A stretch of 64,000 nucleotides of DNA from Sulfuricurvum sp. (GCA_024637295.1 JAGXFL010000012.1:33175-97174); one strand, 5' to 3'. Shown: positions 9,401 to 16,986, counted from the stretch's first letter. The notes: generated from the letters alone by a model not told the origin. Program-made: numbers and translations.

Positions 9401-10338
9401 ATGGTCTTGAAGCGATTGAATCAATGCAGTTAGCATTGGAAACGATGCCGTATACGCTGATCCTGATGGATTGTCAAATGCCGGAGATGGACGGCTATGA
9501 GGCATCCATGGCAATCCGCGATGGAAAAGCAGGCGATGCGTATAAAAATATTCCTATCGTTGCTATGACAGCCAATGCAATGGCGGGTGATCGTGAGAAA
9601 TGCCTTATCTCTGGTATGAGTGATTATCTGAGTAAGCCGATTAATCTCGATACTCTGAAGGCGACATTGATAAAATGGCTCAATGGAATCGTGACAGAAG
9701 TACCATATATTTCCGCACATAAGCAACATGTCACGTTTTCTAAGGAAGAAGGACAAGAGCTCAAAGTGTGGGACGAGGCAGATGCTCTTAGGAGATTGGG
9801 GGGTAAAAAAGAGCTTTTATTGAAGATTATGCACTCCTTTATCGATGAGAGTGAAGTTATGACGAGCGCTATGGGTAAGGCGATCAAGCATGACGATTTA
9901 GCAACGATACAGCTGCATGCTCATTCGATCAAAGGGTCAGCAGGAAACGTATCGGCGCAACAGCTTCAGGCACTGGCTAAGATGATGGAGTTCGCGGCAA
10001 AAAATGGAGATAAAAGTGTACTCAAAGAGGGTTACATCAATCTTCAAAAAGCGATGCAAGAGGTTTGCGACAAGTTTAGAGAAGTGCTTTCAAAAGAGGA
10101 AAAGCCTGTGATACGAAAAAAACGGCTGGACCCTTTGCAAATGGCGGTTAAGTTGCAAAATCTCAAAAAAGAGGTAGAATCGGGTTCATTTATTGATACC
10201 GATGTGATGGATGTATTTAGTGAGTATGCTGATGAAGAGTTTACGGCTCGTATACATCTTCTAAAGGGGCATATTGATCGATTTGAGGCATCGGAAGCAT
10301 TGATATTACTGGACATTATTATGGCAGGATTGGAGTAA
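6436..10338 (+). CDS. Membrane hybrid sensor histidine kinase (sensor-HAMP-PAS-PAS-HisKA-HATPase-REC-HPt)
   Basis: 1300 residues. Order: a membrane helix near 15-40, a periplasmic sensor of about 280 residues (Cache-like by size and position), a second membrane helix near 335-357, HAMP (350-405), two PAS domains (about 435-548 and 552-672), HisKA with H704 in MSHEIRTPMNGV, HATPase (LINLIGNAVKFT, DSGIGI, GGTGLGL), a receiver with phospho-acceptor D1012, and an HPt with H1163 in HAHSIKGSAG. It holds all four phosphorelay steps up to an external receiver. The ATG at 6436 follows AAGGGGA by 8 bases; in-frame upstream codons would extend into the ribosome-binding site. Downstream is a second hybrid kinase. 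The ligand is unknown. Confidence 0.92.
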   Translation: MINAILVPFKKLYQRYDHSLKITLMFWFLILSLVPFIVVAWYGYIHTVQSVDELQRNKLSDTAAINVATLDERFYEASRSLLSWSELYTPRSILQSLSQRYERSNQRLCEFISSNDYLQVIDAQPKTLEKIAHTYDYVYDLFLIDLKGNILYTIKHESDLGTNLLNGSYSKTRFAKAYRTSLADGKAHFSDLEHYRPSNGILTGFITQPMRDESGNMVGIMAIQLHMDLLFGSIKMDDKKMRQYLVGSDGLLRTSIGNESDILNRRISTEAFWDWYKEHGLHGNYSDTMDEVANVYMGPDGKMVLGEHRSINLMGVRWAHISEMDEADMLAVPNHLLTTILIFSLIVGVIVIIAGIVIARRIVKPLALLSHASQQYMNGVKGIQVTLDTDNEVGAFGDVFNALIQKQEYDAQKLEYLAQKAQKTLEELKEQKYALDAHSIVAITDVKGDIIFVNKKFEEISGYDRAELIGKNHRILNSGCHGAAFWKEMYETVSHGNIWHDEVCNIAKDGHHYWVDTTIVPFFGEDGAPKNYIAIRTDITAQKNVQILLAEKEGSLQTLLDSVAEGIYGVDMQGYCTFVNKSFLRILGFDDESKILGKHIHETIHHSHEDGSFYPSSECKMYKANQTHLPSHVDDEVFWRNDGSSIAVEYWSYPIIQEGIYVGAVATFLDISERKIVEKQMIEAKEAAESSARAKSEFLATMSHEIRTPMNGVLGMLGLLSHSQLDETQRHQIRIASNSAKSLLGIINDILDFSKVEAGKMELEMITFNLREELVEFVEAMAFKAKEKGLELILDVTQLTRTVVRTDPGRLRQILINLIGNAVKFTHKGTILVKVRVDEVDEYNGRLRIDVSDSGIGIAADKIDALFQPFIQADNSTTRKYGGTGLGLAIVKKLCELMDGSISITSIENEGSTFHVNIGVGLEDVISLSQCVLVECPNNNDKQTGPEESTDMQWPSDTRLLLVEDNPTNQIVAQGMLELIGLETDIANNGLEAIESMQLALETMPYTLILMDCQMPEMDGYEASMAIRDGKAGDAYKNIPIVAMTANAMAGDREKCLISGMSDYLSKPINLDTLKATLIKWLNGIVTEVPYISAHKQHVTFSKEEGQELKVWDEADALRRLGGKKELLLKIMHSFIDESEVMTSAMGKAIKHDDLATIQLHAHSIKGSAGNVSAQQLQALAKMMEFAAKNGDKSVLKEGYINLQKAMQEVCDKFREVLSKEEKPVIRKKRLDPLQMAVKLQNLKKEVESGSFIDTDVMDVFSEYADEEFTARIHLLKGHIDRFEASEALILLDIIMAGLE

Positions 10339-10341
10339 AAA

Positions 10342-10395
10342 ATGAGTGAAAAACCGGACCGCGTCATCGTCTATGAGCAAACAGTGGCAGTATGA
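10342..10395 (+). CDS. Possible 17-residue coupling peptide between the two hybrid kinases
   Basis: The frame MSEKPDRVIVYEQTVAV starts 6 bases after a GGAG that overlaps the end of the preceding kinase, and its TGA overlaps the ATG of the next kinase. The following kinase has no clear ribosome-binding site of its own, so this short frame may deliver ribosomes to it. No known family is recognised. It fills nearly the whole gap between the two kinases. Confidence 0.4.
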   Translation: MSEKPDRVIVYEQTVAV

Positions 10396-12938
10396 TGCAT
10401 CTCTTTAAGCGTAAATCATTTCTTTATATTGCTTTGTATATTGCTTTAATGGGAGCGATTACGTCATTGTTATATTCACGTTATGAAGTATTGACGGACG
10501 AATATATACAAAGTCATGTCAAAGAGTTTGATGATCGAATAGAGAGCTATCAGTCGATGCAGCAGCGGATGATGGACAATTATTACGGGATGTTTTTGGA
10601 TTCGCCTAGAGTATCTCAAATGATGTATCAAGCTATGCACAGTGACGCAACCGGACAAATAGCCCTTCGGCGTGAGATGTATGATCGGATGAGGGGGGTA
10701 TTGGAATCTCTGCAAGAATTTGATGTCCGGCTTTTATTTTTTCATCTCCCAGGGCAGGTTGCGTTTATGCGTGTCCATGAACCGGAAAAATACGGTGATA
10801 CACTAACCGATGTTCGCCCCAGTATCGTTCAAGCGCAACGAGAGCAAAAGAAGACGGTTGTATTTGAAACAGGCATATACTTTAGCGGTTTTCGCAGTGT
10901 TTATCCTCTCTTTTATCGGGGCAATTTCTCAGGGACGGTTGAGATCGCTTATCCATTTTTAGCACTAAAAAGACAAGCGATCCTCCAAGATCAAGGGGCT
11001 TATACTATCTTAATCAAGCGAAGTCTTGTTACGAAAAAATCAAAAAAGTCGGTTATGCTCAAGCTGTATCAAAATTCTCCTTTTGGCACAGACTATATCG
11101 AAGATCAAGAAAGCGCTTTGGCCAAAGATGCCGAAGGGTTTGCAAAAGGCGAATTAGACGTTTTACTCACTAAAAACAAAGAAAAAATTCAAAATGCTTT
11201 AAAACAAGAAAAAGCGCAAGGGATGCGGCTAAGCTATAAGGGCAGAGAAGCGCTTATGGTACTAAGACCGGTATCTCAAATCGGAGGGGAACACGCCGCG
11301 TATATGGTTGAAATCACCCCAAATCATACGATATTTACACAACAGTGGAATCAGTTTATGATATTGGTGAGTACTATTGCTTTGTTGCTGGCAGCATTGA
11401 TGTGGTATGTTTACCGATACAACCGTTCGGTTCTTTTGACGCTGCAGTATAAAAAGGCGATTGAAGAGAGTATGATCGTCTCTCGAACAGATACCAAAGG
11501 GATCATTACCTATGTCAATCCTCTCTTTACCGCCATCAGCGGATACAGCGAAGAAGAGCTTATAGGACAGCCTCACAGTATGGTTCGCCATCCAAATACA
11601 GATGAATCGGTATTTAGAGGGATGTGGAATACCTTGAAGCGAGGGCATAACTGGCATGGGATGCTGCAAAATCGAGCGAAAAACGGTGAATCTTATTTTG
11701 TAAAAAATATAATATGTCCGATCGTCGATGAAGACGGCAAGATTTTAGAATATCTTGGATTGCGAGAGGATGTTACTGAGATACAAGAAAGTCGTTTAAG
11801 AGCACTGGAGGCGCAACGGATAAAATCTGCTTTTGTCGCCAATATGAGTCATGAGATACGAACCCCGATCAACGGTATTGTCGGCTTTGTCCATTTACTC
11901 TCCAAGACGGTTTTGGATACGACACAGCGTCGATACGTATCGATCGTGGAAAGTTCCTTGGAGATGTTACTGCATATTGTCAATGATGTTTTGGACTTTT
12001 CCAAAATCGAAGAGGGGAAAATAGAGATAGAGTGGATCGAAAGTCATCCGAAAGTAGAGCTTGAAAGCCTTTTTGAATTGTTTACGCCTCAAGCAGCTAT
12101 CAAAAAAGTTGAGTATCGGTTGCTGATTGACGATAAAATTGAGGATTGTCTGGTTCTTGATATTCTTCGGATCAAACAGATCCTGAGTAATCTTATCAGT
12201 AATGCGATCAAATTTACGCCCGAAGGGGGATCGGTAGATGTTAGAATCACAGTGGTTGAGGATAAGCAAAACTCTCAAACATTGGAATTTAGTGTTATTG
12301 ATACAGGTATTGGTATTGCTAAGGACAAACAGAGCAAAATATTCGAAAAATTCACACAAGCAGATGCTTCTACTACACGTGAATATGGTGGTACTGGGTT
12401 AGGTCTTTCAATTGCTTATGCAATAGTGGGTCTTATGGGGGACACATTAAAAATTCAAAGCGAAGAGGGGCAAGGGGCTAAGTTTTATTTTTGCATCAAT
12501 GCACAAAAGTGTGATACGCAAGAGAGTAAGGCTATTCATGTGTCGGAGCTTACTATCAAGCCTTTGTCTCTGCGTATTTTAGTTGTAGAAGATTATGAGA
12601 TTAATCGGATGTTACTTGAAGAGCTATTACGGCATCATTATGGATTAACGGCTGATTTTGCCAGCAATGGTGAAGAAGGGGTGAGGATGGTACAAAATAA
12701 TACCTATGACTTAGTATTGATGGATGTGAATATGCCGGTAATGGACGGGATTGAGGCAACCAGATTGATTCGTCAAAACAATCCAACCCTCCCTATTGTC
12801 GCATTAACGGCAAATGTTATGGAGGGAGATGCTCAAAAGCTTGCACAGCAGGGTATGAGTGATTATCTTGCCAAACCTTTGGAGTATAATGAGTTGTATC
12901 GCGTTCTAATGCGCTTTTCGAATTTAAAGGAGTCATGA
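10392..12938 (+). CDS. Membrane hybrid sensor histidine kinase (sensor-PAS-HisKA-HATPase-REC)
   Basis: 848 residues. A membrane helix at about 7-27 and a second at about 318-340 enclose a periplasmic sensor of roughly 290 residues. A PAS domain (about 355-470) carries the Campylobacterota-typical stretch QPHSMVRHPNTDESVFRGMW, seen in redox or aerotaxis-type PAS domains. HisKA has H487 (MSHEIRTPINGI), followed by HATPase (NLISNAIKFT, DTGIGIA, GGTGLGL) and a receiver with D778 (LVLMDVNMPVMDG). Unlike its upstream neighbour it lacks an HPt; a stand-alone HPt gene overlaps its 3' end and probably completes the relay. Two ATGs are adjacent at the start and the first overlaps the stop of a 17-codon frame. 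Confidence 0.92.
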   Translation: MMHLFKRKSFLYIALYIALMGAITSLLYSRYEVLTDEYIQSHVKEFDDRIESYQSMQQRMMDNYYGMFLDSPRVSQMMYQAMHSDATGQIALRREMYDRMRGVLESLQEFDVRLLFFHLPGQVAFMRVHEPEKYGDTLTDVRPSIVQAQREQKKTVVFETGIYFSGFRSVYPLFYRGNFSGTVEIAYPFLALKRQAILQDQGAYTILIKRSLVTKKSKKSVMLKLYQNSPFGTDYIEDQESALAKDAEGFAKGELDVLLTKNKEKIQNALKQEKAQGMRLSYKGREALMVLRPVSQIGGEHAAYMVEITPNHTIFTQQWNQFMILVSTIALLLAALMWYVYRYNRSVLLTLQYKKAIEESMIVSRTDTKGIITYVNPLFTAISGYSEEELIGQPHSMVRHPNTDESVFRGMWNTLKRGHNWHGMLQNRAKNGESYFVKNIICPIVDEDGKILEYLGLREDVTEIQESRLRALEAQRIKSAFVANMSHEIRTPINGIVGFVHLLSKTVLDTTQRRYVSIVESSLEMLLHIVNDVLDFSKIEEGKIEIEWIESHPKVELESLFELFTPQAAIKKVEYRLLIDDKIEDCLVLDILRIKQILSNLISNAIKFTPEGGSVDVRITVVEDKQNSQTLEFSVIDTGIGIAKDKQSKIFEKFTQADASTTREYGGTGLGLSIAYAIVGLMGDTLKIQSEEGQGAKFYFCINAQKCDTQESKAIHVSELTIKPLSLRILVVEDYEINRMLLEELLRHHYGLTADFASNGEEGVRMVQNNTYDLVLMDVNMPVMDGIEATRLIRQNNPTLPIVALTANVMEGDAQKLAQQGMSDYLAKPLEYNELYRVLMRFSNLKES

Positions 12939-13315
12939 TGACAGATCAAGAACAAAAACTTCAAGAATTTGAAGCAATATTGGCTCACCTCAAAACAACT
13001 CTTCATCTGACCGATGAGGTAATGATCAGACTTAACAATAAATTTTTTGACTCAGTAGCGTTGACGCTTGGGCAATTAAAAGAAGCGATAGAAACGGCTG
13101 ATTACGATCTTATTGAAAGACTTTCCCATTCGATCAAAGGGGGAGCAAGTTCATTGCAATACATTGTTATTAGTGAAATTGCCACTAGATTAGAGGAAAA
13201 AGCACAAAAAAAAGAGGATTACAGCTATCAAGCGACATTGAATGAACTCATAGAAGAGTTCAATACAGCGCAAGAGTGTTATCGTTTATGGAAAGCAAAA
13301 AAAGGGCATATATGA
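12935..13315 (+). CDS. Stand-alone HPt phosphotransfer protein
   Basis: 126 residues, a single HPt four-helix bundle with the phospho-His at H65 in LSHSIKGGASSL, matching the HxxKG motif. It would take phosphate from the receiver of the upstream hybrid kinase and hand it to another receiver. The start overlaps that kinase's stop (ATGA), so the two are translationally coupled. The C-terminus beyond the bundle is lysine-rich and ends KAKKGHI. Immediately after the stop, in the same frame, comes a GGDEF-domain fragment, so this protein may once have been joined to or followed by a diguanylate cyclase. Confidence 0.88.
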   Translation: MMTDQEQKLQEFEAILAHLKTTLHLTDEVMIRLNNKFFDSVALTLGQLKEAIETADYDLIERLSHSIKGGASSLQYIVISEIATRLEEKAQKKEDYSYQATLNELIEEFNTAQECYRLWKAKKGHI

Positions 13316-13450
13316 GGAAAGCTCCTTATCGACCTTTTTAAAGAGGTTGATGATACCTGTGGGCATGATGTTGGAGATGAGGTGCTCAAAACCTTGGCAA
13401 ATACTATAGATGAAAATATACGGAAAATATTAAAAAAGAAAGTTAAATGA
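13316..13450 (+). pseudogene. Remnant of a GGDEF (diguanylate cyclase) domain
   Basis: Directly after the HPt stop and in the same frame, 44 codons read LLIDLFKEVDDTCGHDVGDE and then VLKTLANTI. This is the N-terminal GGDEF-domain block in which an Asp-containing strand, an F-K-x-[IV]-N/D-D-T-x-G-H segment and a GD-x-V-L-K-x-[LV]-A helix precede the GG(D/E)EF loop. The frame ends at 13450 before any GGEEF signature, and no start codon precedes it, so it cannot make an active cyclase. It is either a truncated gene left by deletion, with the tRNA cluster as the downstream boundary, or a tail cut off by a stop codon. Confidence 0.75.
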
Positions 13451-13471
13451 TTGTTATTGAAGAAAGTTTAC

Positions 13472-13499
13472 CGATGCCCATAAAAATAGGGGTTTATCG
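13472..13499 (-). terminator. Possible hairpin downstream of the tRNA operon
   Basis: An imperfect inverted repeat (CGATGCCC with GGGTTTATCG) lies just beyond the last tRNA on the - strand. It could end tRNA transcription or be a processing signal. The stem is interrupted and no clean T-run follows, so support is weak. Confidence 0.3.
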
Positions 13500-13504
13500 A
13501 TTGT

Positions 13505-13588
13505 TGGTGCGGATGAGAAGACTTGAACTTCCACACCGTGAGGCACCAGATCCTAAGTCTGGCGTGTCTACCATTCCACCACATCCGC
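13505..13588 (-). tRNA. tRNA-Leu (anticodon TAG)
   Basis: Reads on the - strand with acceptor stem GCGGATG/CATCCGC, a long variable arm typical of Leu, T-loop TTCAAGT, anticodon loop CTTAGGA and encoded CCA. It is last in the five-tRNA transcript. Confidence 0.95.
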
Positions 13589-13602
13589 ACATAAATCTAA
13601 GG

Positions 13603-13679
13603 TGGTACGCCCTAGAGGATTCGAACCTCTGACCGATGCCTTAGAAGGGCATTGCTCTATCCAACTGAGCTAAGGACGC
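13603..13679 (-). tRNA. tRNA-Arg (anticodon TCT)
   Basis: Cloverleaf on the - strand: D-arm AGCTCAGTTGGATAGAGC, anticodon loop CTTCTAA between ATGCC and GGCAT, T-arm AGAGGTTCGAATCCTCT, encoded CCA. The first acceptor pair reads as G-U. Confidence 0.95.
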
Positions 13680-13694
13680 GAGTACTTAAGTTAA

Positions 13695-13771
13695 TGGTGC
13701 GCCCGATAGGGTTCGAACCTATAACCTACGGATCCGAAGTCCGTTACTCTATCCAATTGAGCTACGAGCGC
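13695..13771 (-). tRNA. tRNA-Arg (anticodon TCG)
   Basis: Acceptor stem GCGCTCG/CGGGCGC, anticodon stem CGGA/TCCG with loop CTTCGGA, T-arm with GGTTCGAACC, encoded CCA. It would read CGA and, by wobble, other CGN codons. Confidence 0.95.
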
Positions 13772-13818
13772 AATAATCTTCTAAAACATCAAAACAAAGG
13801 GTTTTAAATAAACCTATA

Positions 13819-13896
13819 TGGGGTGGGATGCGGGGCTCGAACCCGTGACCCCCGGCACCACAAACCAGTGCTCTAACCAACTGAGCTAATCCCACC
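13819..13896 (-). tRNA. tRNA-His (anticodon GTG)
   Basis: Anticodon loop TTGTGGT. The extra 5' G (position -1) faces a C at the discriminator position, the hallmark of bacterial tRNA-His. CCA is encoded. The end coordinate includes the -1 base. Confidence 0.95.
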
Positions 13897-13939
13897 ATAG
13901 ACAAAAGAGTTTATTTAAAAATTTCGAATATAAAAAACA

Positions 13940-14017
13940 TGGTCGGGGCGAGAGGACTCGAACCTCCGGCCCCTTGGTCCCAAACCAAGTACTCTAACCA
14001 TACTGAGCTACGCCCCG
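13940..14017 (-). tRNA. tRNA-Pro (anticodon TGG)
   Basis: Acceptor stem CGGGGCG/CGCCCCG with the C1-G72 pair typical of bacterial proline tRNA, anticodon loop TTTGGGA between CTTGG and CCAAG, encoded CCA. First gene of the tRNA operon, about 40 bases after the predicted transcription start. Confidence 0.95.
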
Positions 14018-14062
14018 ACCTAATCAACTAACTAAAGCACAAAGCCAAATTAGTGAGGCGAA

Positions 14063-14091
14063 ATTATAGTGCATAATAAACATAATGTCAA
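14063..14091 (-). promoter_or_regulatory. Consensus sigma70 promoter of the tRNA operon
   Basis: On the - strand TTGACA and TATAAT are both perfect and are separated by exactly 17 bases. A promoter this close to consensus suits stable-RNA genes; in Campylobacterota most promoters lack a recognisable -35 box, so this one stands out. Confidence 0.9.
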
Positions 14092-14109
14092 TACGAATTT
14101 TATTTTTGC

Positions 14110-14115
14110 TATAAT
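14110..14115 (+). promoter_or_regulatory. Extended -10 promoter of the NSS transporter gene
   Basis: TATAAT is preceded by TGC (an extended -10) in a T-rich stretch, about 40 bases before the GTG start. No good -35 box is seen; the candidate region overlaps the -35 of the divergent tRNA promoter. Confidence 0.65.
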
Positions 14116-14154
14116 CGTTGTTATGTGTATAAAAATAACAAATAGGATGGACAC

Positions 14155-15498
14155 GTGAAAATAGCACATTTTAGTCGATGGGGATTTTTAATGGCAGCCG
14201 CCGGTGCCGCTGTAGGATTGGGAAATATATGGAAATTTCCCTATATCACGGGTCAGTACGGCGGTGGAGCTTTTGTCCTTGTCTATTTGTTGACCGTTGT
14301 GTTTGTCGGATTTTCGGTGATGATCGCAGAGATGCTAATCGGGTATCTCGGACGACGTGATGGAGTCGGAGCATTTGAACATTTGGCACCGCGGAATAAA
14401 AGCACGTGGAAATATGCTGGGTTCATGGCACTTTTTGGAACATTGGTGATGTTTTACTATTCGGTTGTAATTGGTTGGATATTTCATTATATATTGATGA
14501 GCTTCGGCACTCTTCCCGCTTCGGTTCCTGAAGCAGAAGCGATTTTTGATCAATTTATAAAGCATGACGTGTGGCAGCAAATAGTGTTTCATACGATGGC
14601 GTTTTTAATCACGACTACGGTTTTGGTGCGTGGGGTAAAGGGGGGGATCGAAAAGTTCAATCTGGTATTGATGCCTGCTCTTGTTCTGATAATCCTCGGA
14701 ATGCTGATCTATGCGATGAATATGGATAGTTTTAGCAAAGCGGTAGCATACATGTTTGTACCTGATTGGAGTAAACTCACTTCCGAAGCATTTGCGGTTG
14801 CAGTAGGGCATGCTTTCTTCACCCTTTCATTGGGTATGGGATCAATCATGATCTACTCTGCATCGCTTCCAAAAGAGAGTAATTTGGTCCGTGCCTCTTT
14901 GTTTGTTATTACTGCGGATACATTGATCGCACTTGCAGCCGGGTTGTTCTTGTTTACCTTTTTGTTTCAATACGGTGCGCAACCTGCTAAAGGCCCTGGC
15001 TTAGTCTTTATCTCGCTTCCTACGGTTTTCCATGCAATGGGTGGTGTTGGGAATATCCTTGCGGTCTTATTTTTTATGGCATTGGGATTTGCAGGACTTA
15101 CCTCTGCGGTTTCTCTTGTCGAGCCGATGGTTCAATACTTGATCGACCGATGGGATATGAGCCGGTTCAAAGCAGCCGTCTCTATGGGGCTACTCTTTTA
15201 CTTTTTTGGAATCATTGCTATTTTGTCACAGCTTGAATCGACATCCGCGTTGTTTAGTTGCGGTGGGAAATCATTCTTTGATTGGGCCGATTATTTGACA
15301 TCAGCGGTATTGTTGCCGTTTGCGGGATTGGTGATGGCTGTCTTTGTCGGATTCGTGATGGAAAAAGAGCGTGTGGCTTCAGTACTCAAATCTCAGATGG
15401 GATGGTTTTATCCTATCTGGAGATTTAATATCCGTTTTGTAGCGCCTATCGCACTTGTGTTTGTGATGTTAAATTTGATGGGTGTTATTGAGTTTTAA
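14155..15498 (+). CDS. Neurotransmitter:sodium symporter (NSS/SNF) family transporter
   Basis: 447 residues with about eleven membrane helices. The N-terminal signature AAAGAAVGLGNIWKFPYITG, with the unwound TM1 Gly-Asn and the following GGGAFVLVY, is diagnostic of the LeuT/MhsT/TnaT family. These proteins import amino acids or related amines with Na+ across the inner membrane. The length and eleven-helix form match bacterial short members such as Tyt1. The start is GTG at 14155 after AGGATGG. It stands alone, with an extended -10 promoter upstream and a hairpin-rich region downstream. The substrate cannot be read from the sequence. Confidence 0.92.
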   Translation: MKIAHFSRWGFLMAAAGAAVGLGNIWKFPYITGQYGGGAFVLVYLLTVVFVGFSVMIAEMLIGYLGRRDGVGAFEHLAPRNKSTWKYAGFMALFGTLVMFYYSVVIGWIFHYILMSFGTLPASVPEAEAIFDQFIKHDVWQQIVFHTMAFLITTTVLVRGVKGGIEKFNLVLMPALVLIILGMLIYAMNMDSFSKAVAYMFVPDWSKLTSEAFAVAVGHAFFTLSLGMGSIMIYSASLPKESNLVRASLFVITADTLIALAAGLFLFTFLFQYGAQPAKGPGLVFISLPTVFHAMGGVGNILAVLFFMALGFAGLTSAVSLVEPMVQYLIDRWDMSRFKAAVSMGLLFYFFGIIAILSQLESTSALFSCGGKSFFDWADYLTSAVLLPFAGLVMAVFVGFVMEKERVASVLKSQMGWFYPIWRFNIRFVAPIALVFVMLNLMGVIEF

Positions 15499-15509
15499 AG
15501 AGGGTTTAT

Positions 15510-15532
15510 CTTTTCTTTTTAGTAAAGAAAAG
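15510..15532 (+). terminator. AT-rich inverted repeat after the transporter gene
   Basis: CTTTTCTTT and AAAGAAAAG form a nine-base-pair perfect stem with loop TTAGT, 12 bases after the stop. The stem is poor in GC and lacks a T-run on the + strand, so termination efficiency is doubtful. Confidence 0.4.
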
Positions 15533-15546
15533 AAACAAAAGAAAAT

Positions 15547-15624
15547 CGCTTTCTCAACAAGACGCTATCGGTACGCTTTTGCCCTACGGCAAGCGACCTC
15601 GCTTCTTGTAAGTTGAGAAGAGCA
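15547..15624. repeat. Nested palindromic intergenic element
   Basis: Outer arms TTCTCAAC (15551-15558) and GTTGAGAA (15612-15619) enclose an inner hairpin, CGCTTTTGCC-CTAC-GGCAAGCG (15574-15595). The whole can fold into a two-level hairpin and is richer in GC than the flanks. It may be a dispersed palindromic repeat or a bidirectional terminator between the convergent transporter gene and thiG. Only one copy is in the window. Confidence 0.5.
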
Positions 15625-15640
15625 ATAAATTATATAAATA

Positions 15641-16417
15641 CTAAAACTGTATCATCCCGTCAATCGGAGATGACGCAGTCGCGTATGGGCGTTTTGGGAT
15701 ACGTCCTGCGAGATAACTTAATCGTCCTGCGATAACAGCATTCTTCATAGCTTCGGCCATGAGCATCGGGTTTTGTGCTTGTGCAATAGCCGTGTTTGTT
15801 AGTACACCATCCGCTCCAAGTTCCATTGCCAATGCCGCATCACTGGCACATCCAATCCCTGCATCCACAATGATCGGTACTTTGACCGCTTCACGCACAA
15901 ACACGATGTTATAACGATTCTGTACTCCTAAGCCGCTTCCTATAGGTGCGGCAAGGGGCATAATGGCATGTGCACCTGCATCCTCTAGGCGACGTGCCAT
16001 GATCGGATCATCACTGGTATAGGCCATGATCGTAAAACCGTCACGAGCCAACACCTCACACGCTTTGATCGTTTCTAAGACATCAGGATAGAGGGTTTTT
16101 TGGGTATCACCGATCACTTCGAGTTTGATGAGATCGATTCCGGTCGCTTCACGGGTGAGACGAAAAAGGGTGATCGCTTCTTCTGCGGTGGTACATCCTG
16201 CTGAATTGGGTAAAAACTTCACATTCGTCCCTGCAAATGTATCGCGTAAGTTTGCTTCGTTTGGATTGGTGATGTTCAAACGGCGAACGGCAACGGTAAT
16301 AAGCTCAGAACCTGATGCCAGCGTCGCTGCTTTGGTCGTTTCAAACGAATCGTATTTACCGCTACCTACGATGAGGCGGCTTCCGAGGGTATATTTTCCG
16401 ATTTGTAATGTGTGCAT
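15641..16417 (-). CDS. thiG: Thiazole synthase ThiG
   Basis: 258 residues, the usual ThiG length. It forms the thiazole phosphate ring of thiamine from 1-deoxy-D-xylulose 5-phosphate, dehydroglycine and ThiS-thiocarboxylate in the cytoplasm. Visible signatures are the N-terminal [17 protein letters not shown], the Schiff-base Lys in [10 protein letters not shown], the phosphate-binding GSGLGVQN and the [20 protein letters not shown] block. It begins 8 bases after purN on the same strand. The other thi genes (thiS, thiF, thiH) are not in the window, so the operon here is not a dedicated thiamine operon. No TPP riboswitch is visible upstream. Confidence 0.96.
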   Translation of the reverse strand: MHTLQIGKYTLGSRLIVGSGKYDSFETTKAATLASGSELITVAVRRLNITNPNEANLRDTFAGTNVKFLPNSAGCTTAEEAITLFRLTREATGIDLIKLEVIGDTQKTLYPDVLETIKACEVLARDGFTIMAYTSDDPIMARRLEDAGAHAIMPLAAPIGSGLGVQNRYNIVFVREAVKVPIIVDAGIGCASDAALAMELGADGVLTNTAIAQAQNPMLMAEAMKNAVIAGRLSYLAGRIPKRPYATASSPIDGMIQF

Positions 16418-16425
16418 AGGCTTCC

Positions 16426-16986
16426 TTAGTCGTGATCTTTGAGAACTTTTAGTACGCTAAGCGGTAAGATCTCATGTTCTATAGTGCGGATTTTAGCCGA
16501 AAAATCTTCTAAAGTATCCTTAACATTTTTAGTAAAACTTTTTTGCAAGATTATTTCCCCGCCATCGAGCTCTTCGCTGACCCAATGAACGGTGACTCCA
16601 CAGGTCATGATATCACTGGCAAAACTCTCTTTAATGGCATTAGAGCCTTTAAACGCAGGCAAAAGTGAGGGATGCAGATTGATAGCACGCACCTGTGAGG
16701 TAAAAACGGGTGTCAAAATGCGCATGAATCCGCACAATACCACAAGATCGGGAGCGTATTCTTGGATCATGCGCACCAATGCAGTATCGTAGGCTTCACG
16801 GCTGTTGTACTGCGTGTGATCACATACTTCGACGGGGATATTGGCATTGCGTGCTTTGGTTATCCCTGCGGCATTAGGATTGTTCGTGATAGCGCAGACG
16901 ATAATGGCATGTTTGAGATGGATTTTTTCGATTAAGTTAGCGAGGTTCGTCCCCTCGCCGCTAAAAAGGGCAACGATTTTTTTCAT
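16426..16986 (-). CDS. purN: Phosphoribosylglycinamide formyltransferase PurN
   Basis: 186 residues. It transfers a formyl group from 10-formyl-tetrahydrofolate to GAR in purine synthesis. Seen: the N-terminal [12 protein letters not shown], the formyl-folate loop VLCGFMRIL, the catalytic block [13 protein letters not shown] with its His, and the [13 protein letters not shown] segment [18 protein letters not shown] with the catalytic Asp. Slightly shorter than E. coli PurN (212) at the C-terminus, as in other Campylobacterota. Its start overlaps the stop of the nnr gene by 4 bases. Confidence 0.95.
   Translation of the reverse strand: MKKIVALFSGEGTNLANLIEKIHLKHAIIVCAITNNPNAAGITKARNANIPVEVCDHTQYNSREAYDTALVRMIQEYAPDLVVLCGFMRILTPVFTSQVRAINLHPSLLPAFKGSNAIKESFASDIMTCGVTVHWVSEELDGGEIILQKSFTKNVKDTLEDFSAKIRTIEHEILPLSVLKVLKDHD

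Noticed and set aside
13447..13632. Open frame of 61 codons over the tRNA-Leu and part of the tRNA-Arg region
   Set aside because: It runs antisense through two clear cloverleaf tRNAs and has no protein-family features.
15547..15624. Insertion-sequence end or attachment site
   Set aside because: There is no transposase or integrase nearby and no target-site duplication; the structure is a simple nested palindrome.
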